Source: Candidatus Omnitrophota bacterium (lineage in GTDB: Bacteria; Omnitrophota; Gorgyraeia; Gorgyraeales; Gorgyraeaceae). Taken from it: DNA of 25,286 bases. Made by a program: the position numbers and the translations under genes. Of this stretch, positions 7,983 to 14,624 are shown one piece after another. The stretch covers positions 1-25,286 of the forward strand of contig JAHIEN010000088.1 of the NCBI GenBank assembly GCA_018901615.1, read 5' to 3'. How positions within the stretch are numbered: the stretch's first letter is position 1; the number at the start of each line of letters is the position of its first letter. Under the pieces are notes generated by a model, which saw nothing but the letters and a program-made list of their open reading frames with translations, was not told the origin of the DNA and made no database searches.

Positions 7983-8732
7983 CTACATCAACATGCCGCC
8001 ATCGATCTGAACTACCTGACCTGTTATATACGAAGACCTCTCACTCGAAAGAAATAAGGCAAGCTCTGCCACGTCTTTAGCCTCTCCGAATCTTCCGAGT
8101 GGTATAGCGGACAGCATCTTTTTCTGAATATCTTCAGGCAGCCTGGCTGTCATATCGGTCTTTATGAACCCCGGGGCTATGGCATTAACACAAACGCCCC
8201 GTGACGCCAGCTCTTTTGCCACGCTCTTTGTCAGGCCTATTATGCCTGCCTTGGAGGCCGCGTAATTTGCCTGGCCGCTATTACCCATTATACCAATGAT
8301 CGAGGCTAGATTTACAATATGCCCTGAACGCTGCTTCAGCATAATCTTTGCAGCCGCCCTGGTACACACAAAACAACCTTTCAGGTTGACTGCTATGACC
8401 TTATCCCAGTCTTCTTCTGACATCCTAAGGATAAGACTGTCTTTAGTTATGCCCGCATTGTTTATAAGTATATCTAATTTCTTATATTTGTCAAGAATTT
8501 TATCTACCATCGCCTGCACTGCCTTGGAATCAGTGACATCAGCCTTAAACGCGATGGAAGATCTGCCCATATCCCGGACCTCTTTGGCCGCTGCCTCTGC
8601 CTGCTCCAGATTTACATCGCATATAACTATGTCAGCTCCCTCCTTTGCAAAGACAAGGGCTATGTCCCTGCCTATACCCCTGGCGCCGCCTGTTATAAGA
8701 GCAACTTTACCTTCTAATGATAATTCACACAT
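7983..8732 (-). CDS. fabG: 3-oxoacyl-ACP reductase (FabG)
   Basis: 249 residues from the ATG at 8732, chosen over an upstream in-frame TTG (8759) because GGGAGG lies 5 bases before it and the SDR fold begins directly (LEGKVALITGGARGIG). It is an NADPH-dependent short-chain dehydrogenase reducing beta-ketoacyl-ACP. It has a TGGARGIG dinucleotide motif, NNAG at 91-94, and the catalytic Ser144, Tyr157 and Lys161 (YAASK). The C-terminus ITGQVVQIDGGM is canonical. The start overlaps the end of fabD by 8 bases, and a palindromic repeat lies just upstream within the fabD 3' end. Confidence 0.98.
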   Translation of the reverse strand: MCELSLEGKVALITGGARGIGRDIALVFAKEGADIVICDVNLEQAEAAAKEVRDMGRSSIAFKADVTDSKAVQAMVDKILDKYKKLDILINNAGITKDSLILRMSEEDWDKVIAVNLKGCFVCTRAAAKIMLKQRSGHIVNLASIIGIMGNSGQANYAASKAGIIGLTKSVAKELASRGVCVNAIAPGFIKTDMTARLPEDIQKKMLSAIPLGRFGEAKDVAELALFLSSERSSYITGQVVQIDGGMLM

Positions 8733-9714
8733 GAGTACCTCCCAAATTTTGCTTAGCAAAATTTGGTCCCGAGCCTGCCTTAGGCGGACGAGGGACCTTC
8801 TTTATGTCTTCCAAAGTCTCTATGTTATACACCTTTAAATCCGCGTCGATCCTGCGCAGAAGGCCCTTCAGGACCTTGCCCGGCCCTATTTCAAAAAATA
8901 TTTCAACGCCTTCTCTGGACATTTTCCTGACCGACTCTTCCCACCGAACAGGGCTGTATAGCTGTCTTACGAGATTTTCTTTTATGCCTTCAGGCAAGGC
9001 TTCCTCCTCTGCCGTGACATTGCTAATAACCCTTATCGCCGGAGCTGAAAAAGTAACCTTTTCAAGTTCTGCCCTGAATTTTTCCGCAGCTTCTTTCATC
9101 AATGATGAATGAAACGCGCCGCTTACTTTTAATGAAATAGCCTTTTTCGCGCCTTTTTCCACTGCCATGGCCATGCATTTTGCCACTGCCTCTTTTCCCC
9201 CGGATATGACAATCTGCCCGGGACAATTAAGGTTTGCTATCTCCGAACCTGTATGAACACAGATGTCTTTTAAATGCTCAAGCTGAAGGCCGATAATAGA
9301 CGCCATGCCGCCTGGATTTTTCATAGAGGCCTCTTCCATCAGTTCTCCGCGCCGCCTTACCAGCTTCACGGCATCAGTAAAATTAATGCTTCCAGCAGCT
9401 ACCAGAGAAGTCAATTCCCCAAGACTCAAGCCCGCGCAGGCCTCTACCCTCCACCCTTCACCCTTCACCTTAGGCTCCAATACCCTCAAAGCAGCAATGC
9501 TCGCGACCAATATGCACACCTGGCTATTCGCTGTCTGCGTCAATTCTTCCAGGGGCCCTTCAAAACAGAGTCTTTTTATACCTGCGTCCGGTATAATATT
9601 ATCAGCTTCGTCAAATACCTTTTTTGCTTCAGGGCAATTATCATACAGGTCTCTTCCCATTCCAACATACTGCGCGCCCTGTCCTGGGAATATATAAGCT
9701 ATTTTTTTCACCAT
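8725..9714 (-). CDS. fabD: Malonyl-CoA:ACP transacylase (FabD)
   Basis: 329 residues, about 20 longer than usual. It transfers malonyl from CoA to ACP. Motifs: GQGAQ near 11-15, nucleophile Ser97 in GLSLGE (the family norm is GHSLGE, here with Leu), Arg122 (RRGELM), His202 (GAFHSS), and a C-terminal FFEIGPGKVLKGLLRR. The natural end should fall near residue 306 (ETLEDIKK). The remaining tail, containing PRPPKAGSGPNFAKQNLGG, is encoded by an inserted palindromic element (8742-8797). A GA-rich heptamer repeat (9444-9470) encodes the KVKGEGWRVE loop just before the nucleophile, about three residues longer than in E. coli. The ATG overlaps the fabH stop by 7 bases. Confidence 0.97.
   Translation of the reverse strand: MVKKIAYIFPGQGAQYVGMGRDLYDNCPEAKKVFDEADNIIPDAGIKRLCFEGPLEELTQTANSQVCILVASIAALRVLEPKVKGEGWRVEACAGLSLGELTSLVAAGSINFTDAVKLVRRRGELMEEASMKNPGGMASIIGLQLEHLKDICVHTGSEIANLNCPGQIVISGGKEAVAKCMAMAVEKGAKKAISLKVSGAFHSSLMKEAAEKFRAELEKVTFSAPAIRVISNVTAEEEALPEGIKENLVRQLYSPVRWEESVRKMSREGVEIFFEIGPGKVLKGLLRRIDADLKVYNIETLEDIKKVPRPPKAGSGPNFAKQNLGGTHV
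8742..8797. repeat. REP-like palindromic element at the fabD-fabG junction
   Basis: Two adjacent palindromes. First, CCAAATTTTGC (8742-8752) and GCAAAATTTGG (8756-8766) form a perfect 11-bp stem with a 3-base loop. Second, GGTCCC (8765-8770) pairs with GGGACC (8792-8797). Inside it GA (8771-8772) faces GA (8790-8791), then GCCTGCC and GGCGGAC form an imperfect inner stem around TTA. The GA-facing-GA loop and the AAATTT-RR-YCCC arm recur in the elements at 12477-12546 and 23749-23951. Confidence 0.75.
9444..9470 (+). repeat. Heptamer tandem repeat inside fabD
   Basis: On the plus strand the heptamer YCACCCT is repeated about 3.9 times with single changes (CTACCCT, CCACCCT, TCACCCT, TCACCT). 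On the coding strand it is a purine-rich GGGTGA run encoding a surface-loop segment of FabD. Confidence 0.7.
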
Positions 9715-10685
9715 TGAATCAACGCGGCTCCATAAGTCAGGCCTCCACCAAAGGCGACCAAGACAATATTATCTCCTCTTTTAATCTTATTCTTCTTACT
9801 GGCCTCCGCAAGGGCAACCGCAGTCGATGCCGCGGACATATTGCCATATCTTTCTATATTCATAAAAATTTTTTCTTCCGGAAGGCCAAGCCGTTTCGCG
9901 ACTGCCATCAATATCCTGATATTTGCCTGGTGGGGGATCAATAAATCTATATCCTCGCAACCCAGCCCTACCTTTGTTATAGCTTTATTCGCGGCTTCAA
10001 CCATTATCCTTACCGCTATCTTGAATACCTCATTGCCTTCCATCTTTAAAAAATGCAACCTTTGCTTAATCGTCTCTTTTGTCGCTGGCATCCTTGAACC
10101 TCCGGCAGGCAGCTTTAAAAGATCCGCGCCTGAGCCATCCGCGCCCAGAAAACTCGAAACTATCACCCGGTTATCGCTCGCTCCTATAACGCACGCGCCT
10201 GAGCCGTCTCCGAACAAGACACATGTGGAGCGATCCTCCCAGTCTACAATGCTTGACAATTTCTCCGCGCCAACCACAAGCACATTATTGTACGCGCCCG
10301 TACTCACAAGCTGCTGCGCTATAACAATACCAAAAACAAACCCAGAACATGCGGCATTTATATCAAAGGCCGCGGCGTTTTTCGCTCCTATCTTATCCTG
10401 TATAATACACCCTGTAGCAGGAAAGGCCATGTCAGGGGTTATGGTAGCCGTGATGATCAGGTCTATGTCTTCTGGTTTTAATCCCGAGTCTTGTATGGCC
10501 AACTTGCTGGCCTTTATACCGAGGTCGCTCGTGGCAATGTCTTTACCAGCAATCCGTCTCTCCTTTATGCCAGTGCGAGTCATTATCCATTGATCAGACG
10601 TATCCACCATCTTTTCTAAGTCGCTATTTGTCAGTCTTTTTGGAGGCAGATAGTAGCCCAGTCCCAGTATCCCGGCTTTACGCAT
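9708..10685 (-). CDS. fabH: Beta-ketoacyl-ACP synthase III (FabH)
   Basis: 325 residues from the ATG at 10685, preceded by AGGA nine bases away. The longer TTG start at 10694 has its purine run touching the start codon and is unlikely. FabH condenses acetyl-CoA with malonyl-ACP to initiate fatty acid synthesis. The catalytic triad is Cys113 (INAACSGF), His252 (PHQANIR) and Asn282 (YGNMSAAS). The N-terminal ILGLGYYLPPKRLTN and the DWIMTRTGIKERR-like DQWIMTRTGIKERR segment are typical. The gene sits between plsX and fabD as in many bacteria, tying initiation of chain synthesis to the acyl-phosphate enzyme PlsX. Confidence 0.98.
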   Translation of the reverse strand: MRKAGILGLGYYLPPKRLTNSDLEKMVDTSDQWIMTRTGIKERRIAGKDIATSDLGIKASKLAIQDSGLKPEDIDLIITATITPDMAFPATGCIIQDKIGAKNAAAFDINAACSGFVFGIVIAQQLVSTGAYNNVLVVGAEKLSSIVDWEDRSTCVLFGDGSGACVIGASDNRVIVSSFLGADGSGADLLKLPAGGSRMPATKETIKQRLHFLKMEGNEVFKIAVRIMVEAANKAITKVGLGCEDIDLLIPHQANIRILMAVAKRLGLPEEKIFMNIERYGNMSAASTAVALAEASKKNKIKRGDNIVLVAFGGGLTYGAALIQW

Positions 10686-10704
10686 TATATGCAATCCTTT
10701 CTTT

Positions 10705-10718
10705 AATGAGCGCTCATT
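10705..10718. repeat. Perfect 14-bp palindrome between plsX and fabH
   Basis: AATGAGCGCTCATT is perfectly self-complementary and covers the plsX stop codon. It could be an operator or a degenerate relative of the AATGAGC arms at 12481-12487 and 23752-23758. No flanking promoter is evident. Confidence 0.45.
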
Positions 10719-11700
10719 TAATTTTCTCTATAATATGCTGATTGACATTCTTTATGACTTCTTCGCCAGCAACCCTTACGGCATTCTTTATGGCCTTTGG
10801 AGTAGACGCGCCATGGCAGATTATACAGATGCCGTTTATGCCAAGTAGAGGTGCGCCCCCGTATTCTGCTGAATCCAATTTACTTTTAAAAGAAGCCAGC
10901 GCCTTTTTGCTTAATAACGCGCCAAGCCTTGAGGCCAGGCTGCTTTTAAACCCTCTTTTAAGAATCTCTGTAAGGGCATGGGCCGTGCTCTCTGATGCCT
11001 TGAGGGCAACATTGCCTACTAGACCATCACAGACAATAACATCGCAATCACCCAAGAACAGATCTCTACCTTCTATATTCCCTATAAAATTCAGGCCTGA
11101 AAGCTCCAGGAGGCCGAACGCCTCTTTTAAAAATCCTGTGCCCTTGGACTCCTCTGCCCCTACATTCAAGAGTCCTACTTTCGGCGAAGAATTATTCAGT
11201 ATATACTGAGAATAAGCGCTGCCCATTATAGCATACTGCAGAAGATGTTTTGGTTTCGCGTCTATATTAGCTCCGCCGTCAATCATCAGGGCTGTCCCTT
11301 TCAGCGTAGGTATTATTACGCCTATACCAGCCCTCTCTATGCCAGGTAAGAGCCTGCATTTGAGTGTGGCGGCGCACACCATGGCGCCTGTATTACCAGC
11401 GCTCACTATCGCGTCTACTTTTTTTTCTTTGGCAAGGTTCGCGAGGATTACTATGGAAGATTGTTTTTTTCTTCTTACACTCAGAACAGGCTGTTCGTTC
11501 ATACCTATGACCTCAGGCGCGTGCTGGATAGAAATATTGCCAGGAATAGGCCTATGTTTATCAAGCTCTTTTTCTATAAGGGCTTTATCGCCTATTAATA
11601 TAATATGATAGTCGAATTCGCGCGCCGCGATTACCGCGCCTGCCACATCAACTGACGGCGAATTATCCGAACCCATTGCGTCAAGGGCGATTGTAATCAT
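10714..11700 (-). CDS. plsX: Phosphate acyltransferase PlsX
   Basis: 328 residues, the usual length. It converts acyl-ACP and phosphate to acyl-phosphate, the donor for PlsY in phospholipid synthesis, as a peripheral inner-membrane enzyme. Family landmarks: IALDAMGSDNSP at the N-terminus, SAGNTGAMV near 100, MIDGGAN, LLNVGAEESKGT, and VCDGLVGNVALKASE. The ATG at 11700 follows rpmF by 12 bases with AAGGTAG upstream. The rpmF-plsX-fabH order is one of the most conserved in bacteria. Confidence 0.98.
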   Translation of the reverse strand: MITIALDAMGSDNSPSVDVAGAVIAAREFDYHIILIGDKALIEKELDKHRPIPGNISIQHAPEVIGMNEQPVLSVRRKKQSSIVILANLAKEKKVDAIVSAGNTGAMVCAATLKCRLLPGIERAGIGVIIPTLKGTALMIDGGANIDAKPKHLLQYAIMGSAYSQYILNNSSPKVGLLNVGAEESKGTGFLKEAFGLLELSGLNFIGNIEGRDLFLGDCDVIVCDGLVGNVALKASESTAHALTEILKRGFKSSLASRLGALLSKKALASFKSKLDSAEYGGAPLLGINGICIICHGASTPKAIKNAVRVAGEEVIKNVNQHIIEKIK

Positions 11701-11712
11701 ATATTAGCTACC

Positions 11713-11913
11713 TTATTTCTTTTCCTTCTTCTCTTTTTTCTTTATCTGCATCACCTGTCTGCCTTTGTAGAAACCGCATATATTACACACGCGATGCGGC
11801 AGCTTAGGCGCTTTGCAATTAGGGCAGATAGAACTACTGGGTATATGTATTTTCTGCGCGCCGCGTCTTTTACCCTGCCTTGAACTGGAATGCCTTCTTT
11901 TTGGTAATGGCAT
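11713..11913 (-). CDS. rpmF: 50S ribosomal protein L32 (zinc-binding form)
   Basis: 66 residues. The N-terminus MPLPKRRHSSSRQGKRR is typical of bL32. Four zinc-ribbon cysteines are present at 30, 33, 43 and 46 (CPNC, then CNIC), so this is the Cys+ form. A long Lys/Glu tail ends the protein. A GGAGGG Shine-Dalgarno precedes the ATG. It is coupled to yceD upstream and plsX downstream in the conserved yceD-rpmF-plsX-fab arrangement. A 10-bp-period repeat array fills the gap on its 5' side. Confidence 0.98.
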   Translation of the reverse strand: MPLPKRRHSSSRQGKRRGAQKIHIPSSSICPNCKAPKLPHRVCNICGFYKGRQVMQIKKKEKKEKK

Positions 11914-11939
11914 ATTATCCCTCCGTTATAGTAATGAAT

Positions 11940-12060
11940 GTTATCTGAAGTTATATGATGTTATATAAGGTTATTTGAGGTTGCTTTTCGTAACTTCAGA
12001 CAACATCTTACAACTTCAGATAACCTCATACAACCTAATATAACCTTATACAACTTATAT
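11940..12060. repeat. 10-bp-period repeat array in the yceD-rpmF gap
   Basis: About 121 bases with a strict 10-base period. On the plus strand, units beginning GTT (GTTATCTGAA, GTTATATGAT, GTTATATAAG, GTTATTTGAG, then GTTG) lead into a short AT-rich turn. The complementary units follow, beginning with pyrimidine-AAC (TAACTTCAGA, CAACATCTTA, CAACTTCAGA, TAACCTCATA, CAACCTAATA, TAACCTTATA, CAACTTATAT). The two halves are inverted: 11940-11952 is the exact reverse complement of 12012-12024. The array runs to the stop codon of yceD and is transcribed upstream of rpmF. Confidence 0.8.
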
Positions 12061-12468
12061 CTCACATTCACACTTTAGCGTATTCAAATTCTGTCCGCAA
12101 TTCGGACAAAGCCCCTTGCAATCAGGCTTACATAAAGATTTCATAGGGCAATCTAGGATCGTCTCTTGTCTTATGTCTTCGTCCATATCAATGATCTCCC
12201 CTGGTTTCGCCTCATAGCTGGTTTTGAATTCTTTTTTAAGAATACCTGAAAATTTTGCCAGGCATCGGCCGCACGTATATTCAGCTGGCGCCTCCAAGCA
12301 TACATCAGCAAATACCTCGCCGCCTGCTTTCAGGACATTTGCCTTGACTAAAATCGAACTGGTCAGCGCAATGCCCTGACTCTCCATGCCCAGGGACATG
12401 ACACGCGGATCGATCTCTTCGGTTATCTCCAACCCTTCTGGCGGTATCTTATTAATATGTATTTTCAT
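12055..12468 (-). CDS. yceD: YceD family protein (DUF177)
   Basis: 137 residues. YceD/DUF177 proteins are nearly always encoded directly before rpmF; work on plant and bacterial members links them to 23S rRNA processing, but the biochemical role is not settled. A CGRC pair (66, 69) sits mid-protein in the conserved 'CxRCL' motif. The C-terminal half ends in a zinc-ribbon-like set C113, C117, C121 and C124 (LCKPDCKGLCPNCGQNLN). The start at 12468 lies in one copy of a duplicated 38-base segment and has no clear Shine-Dalgarno. The other copy overlaps the ackA stop and is a 19-codon stub, so the original coupled start appears to have been displaced by a repeat insertion. Confidence 0.93.
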   Translation of the reverse strand: MKIHINKIPPEGLEITEEIDPRVMSLGMESQGIALTSSILVKANVLKAGGEVFADVCLEAPAEYTCGRCLAKFSGILKKEFKTSYEAKPGEIIDMDEDIRQETILDCPMKSLCKPDCKGLCPNCGQNLNTLKCECEI

Positions 12469-12480
12469 GATACTAAATTA
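12443..12480. repeat. 38-bp direct repeat, copy next to intact yceD
   Basis: This 38-base segment, covering the yceD start and a copy of the last codons of ackA, matches 12542-12579 at 34 of 38 positions. The copies are offset by 99 bases and flank the palindromic element, leaving 61 bases between them. Confidence 0.85.
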
Positions 12481-12546
12481 AATGAGCACATAATCCGCCT
12501 AGGCGGATTACAAGTGCGAATTTAATCCCGAGCAATAGCGAGGGAT
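12477..12546. repeat. REP-like double palindrome between ackA and yceD
   Basis: First hairpin on the plus strand: arms ATTAAAT (12477-12483) and ATTTAAT (12520-12526), GA (12484-12485) facing GA (12518-12519), GCAC facing GTGC, and inside them a perfect 20-bp palindrome (12491-12510). Second hairpin: ATCCC (12525-12529) and GGGAT (12542-12546), GA facing GA, core GC, loop AATA, core GC. The arm GCGAATTTAATCCC (12516-12529) matches the secDF/yajC element in all but two positions. Confidence 0.8.
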
Positions 12547-12567
12547 CTTATCAACGTGTATTTTCAT
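12508..12567 (-). pseudogene. Truncated yceD stub (duplicated 5' end)
   Basis: The ATG at 12567 overlaps the ackA TGA as ATGA and opens 19 codons: MKIHVDKIP, then RYCSGLNSHL and a stop. The first nine residues match the intact YceD start MKIHINKIP with two changes; the rest is encoded by the palindromic element. It is most simply the original yceD start, cut off by the insertion and replaced downstream by a duplicate. It could still be translated as a leader peptide. Confidence 0.7.
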
Positions 12568-12579
12568 GATACTAAATTA
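12542..12579. repeat. 38-bp direct repeat, copy at the ackA end
   Basis: Partner of the repeat at 12443-12480. This copy supplies the functional C-terminal codons and stop of ackA. The four differences all fall in the first 15 bases, on the yceD-coding side. Confidence 0.85.
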
Positions 12580-13601
12580 TAGGTGTCACGCGCTATCATC
12601 AGCTCTTCATCAGTCGGTATGATCAGGATCTTGCTATTCTTCGGCACGACTCCTTTGCAGGTCTTTTTCATCAAGCCAGCATAGTTCTCGCCTATGCCTC
12701 CTGTAAAGACCACTGCATCGACTTTCTTGAGTATACCGACATACGCGCCTATGTATTTTTTTATCCTATAAATAAACATGTCCAGGGCAAGCCTCGCCTT
12801 TTTGCTGGACCTTGCCGCTTTTATTATCTCTCTCATATCATTGCTTATACCGGAAATACCTAAAAGCCCGCTTTTCTTGTTTAGCATCTTCATGACAGCG
12901 TTTATATCTATATTTTCTTTTTCCATTATATACGGGATGATAGCTGGGTCTATATCTCCTGAACGCGTGCCCATGATAAGGCCTTCGAGCGGCGTAAAGC
13001 CCATGCTAGTATCAATGGCCTTTCCGTTTTCTACAGCTGTTATGCTACAGCCGTTTCCAAGATGGCAAGTAACAAGGTTCACATTGTTTATTGATTTTTT
13101 CAATATGCGGGCCGCCTGCATGGTAACATATCTGTGGCTCGTACCATGAAATCCATATTTGCGTATCCTATATTTTTCGTGATATCTATAAGGTATTGCA
13201 TATAGATACGCGTGCTCCGGCATAGTCTGGTAAAACGCGGTGTCAAAGACAGACACATGCGGAATACCTGAGATCAGCTTCATGGACTCTGTTATAGTCA
13301 TAATTGCCGCCGGGTTATGTAAAGGCGCTACCTCGCTGAAACGACTGATCTCTTTTATGACCTCTTTATTGACAATGGCCGCCTCCTTGAACTTTCCGCC
13401 ATGGACAACCCTGTGGCCCACTGCGTCAATCCTGGTACGCAGCTTATCCAGTATCATCGCCAGCGCTTCCCTGTGACTGGGCACCTTATGGCCTATCCGC
13501 TCGACAACACCCTTATCTAAAAGCCTTTCGCCTTTACCGGATATATCAAAGAGCTTGTATTTTATCGAAGAGCTTCCGCTGTTTAATACCAGTATAAACA
13601 T
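12564..13601 (-). CDS. ackA: Acetate kinase (compact form)
   Basis: 345 residues, about 50 shorter than typical AckA (~400). It makes ATP and acetate from acetyl phosphate, or the reverse, in the cytosol. The ASKHA-fold active site is present: Asn7, Ser10, Ser12 and Lys14 (NSGSSSIKYKLF), Arg64 (GHRVVHGG), Asp120 (VFDTAFYQ), His152 (YGFHGTSH), the LVTCHLGNG loop, GTRSGDIDP, and VVFTGGIGEN with a final PTDEELMIARDT. The missing length is between VERIG and the HRVVHGG motif, and after GIGENYAGLMKK, where the family usually has ~25 more residues. The reading frame is intact, so this looks like a streamlined enzyme rather than a broken one. It follows pta by 8 bases. Confidence 0.96.
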   Translation of the reverse strand: MFILVLNSGSSSIKYKLFDISGKGERLLDKGVVERIGHKVPSHREALAMILDKLRTRIDAVGHRVVHGGKFKEAAIVNKEVIKEISRFSEVAPLHNPAAIMTITESMKLISGIPHVSVFDTAFYQTMPEHAYLYAIPYRYHEKYRIRKYGFHGTSHRYVTMQAARILKKSINNVNLVTCHLGNGCSITAVENGKAIDTSMGFTPLEGLIMGTRSGDIDPAIIPYIMEKENIDINAVMKMLNKKSGLLGISGISNDMREIIKAARSSKKARLALDMFIYRIKKYIGAYVGILKKVDAVVFTGGIGENYAGLMKKTCKGVVPKNSKILIIPTDEELMIARDTYNLVS

Positions 13602-13609
13602 TTTATATA

Positions 13610-14620
13610 TCAGCCCCTGCTGTCCTGAGCCCTGAAAGCAGTTATTGCTACAGTATCAACGATATCTTGTGTATTGCATCCCCGCGACAGGTCGCTGGCT
13701 GGTTTTCTAAGACCTTGCAGGACTGGTCCAAGGACGTGCGCCTTTGCAAAGCGCTCCGCTATCTTATACGATATATTCCCGGCATCGAGATTTGGAAAAA
13801 TAAATACATTGGCCCTGCCTTTGATCCTGCTATCAGGGTCTTTTCTATTCGCTACCTCTGGTACAACAGCGCAATCCACCTGGATCTCTCCATCTATAAG
13901 AAGGCCCGGCATCTTTTCTGATACAAGCCTCGTCGCCTCTCTGACCTTCTCCACGTTTTTCCCCGTGCCGCCGCTGCCTTTAGTCGAATAACTCAGCATC
14001 GCCACTTTGGGCTCATCGTCAAGGATAACCCTTGCCATCTTCGCGGAGGCAATAGCTATATCGCACAACTGCTCTGCGGTCGGATCAGGAATAACGCCTG
14101 CGTCAGCGAATATAAAAACTCCGTTAGAGCCAAGACTCTTGTCATTGAATATCATAATTATAGAACTCGAAATAACCGGCGTATCCTCATCAGGCCCTAT
14201 GCAATAAATCGCCGCCCTGGCAACATCGCGCGTGGTTGTTGAGGCGCCCGCCACAAGACCGTCAAAATCTCCAGCCCTGACGCCAAGCGCCGCGTAAAAC
14301 ACAGGATTTTGCGTAATGAGCTTTCTTGCCTCATCCTCGCTGATTTCTTTATGCTTTCTTATTTCACAGTAAAGAGCTATGTATTTATCCAGGTTGTTGT
14401 AAGAACCACTGTCAATAATCTCCGCCCCGTTTATATTAATACCCTCTTTCCTTAAACTCTTCTGTATCTTCTCGGGATCGCCTAAAATAACAGGCAGGCA
14501 TATCTCTTTTTTTAAGAGGACTGCGATTGCTTTTAAAACACGCGGAGTTTCGCCTTCGGGCAGTATTATTTTTTTCTTAACTCTCTTCGCGCCTCTGTAT
14601 ATCTTTTCTATAAAATCCAC
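13610..14620 (-). CDS. pta: Phosphate acetyltransferase
   Basis: Interconverts acetyl-CoA plus phosphate with acetyl phosphate plus CoA, feeding AckA. About 336 residues, the short Pta form without the N-terminal DRTGG/P-loop region. Landmarks: KIILPEGETPRVLKA, DGLVAGASTTTRDVARAA, FADAGVIPDPTAEQL, MLSYSTKGSG, DGEIQVDCAVVP, ANVFIFPNLDAGNI, and the terminal GLRKPASDLSRGCNTQDIV. I chose the GTG at 14620 (M-DFIEKIYRGAKRVKK), 4 bases after the coaD stop, because it aligns with how short Pta proteins begin. A TTG at 14647 inside coaD would add nine residues. PTB-type phosphate butyryltransferase is less likely, given ackA next door. Confidence 0.95.
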   Translation of the reverse strand: MDFIEKIYRGAKRVKKKIILPEGETPRVLKAIAVLLKKEICLPVILGDPEKIQKSLRKEGININGAEIIDSGSYNNLDKYIALYCEIRKHKEISEDEARKLITQNPVFYAALGVRAGDFDGLVAGASTTTRDVARAAIYCIGPDEDTPVISSSIIMIFNDKSLGSNGVFIFADAGVIPDPTAEQLCDIAIASAKMARVILDDEPKVAMLSYSTKGSGGTGKNVEKVREATRLVSEKMPGLLIDGEIQVDCAVVPEVANRKDPDSRIKGRANVFIFPNLDAGNISYKIAERFAKAHVLGPVLQGLRKPASDLSRGCNTQDIVDTVAITAFRAQDSRG

Positions 14621-14624
14621 AAAT

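Noticed and set aside
9841..10593. Long plus-strand open frame (about 250 codons) opposite fabH
   Set aside because: It lies wholly antisense to a fabH gene with all catalytic residues, has no recognisable protein features, and is explained by codon bias of the true gene.
11940..12060. Possible CRISPR array
   Set aside because: The units are 10 bases with no unique spacers, half are inverted, and there are no cas genes.
12564..13601. ackA as a frameshifted pseudogene because of its short length
   Set aside because: One uninterrupted frame contains all active-site motifs from start to end; the missing length is internal and in two places.
13619..13629. CTGTCCTGAGC at the 3' end of pta, identical to the start of the tgt hairpin
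   Set aside because: Only one arm is present, there is no GTCGAAGG partner, and Pta's C-terminus has close to normal length, so 11 matching bases may be chance.
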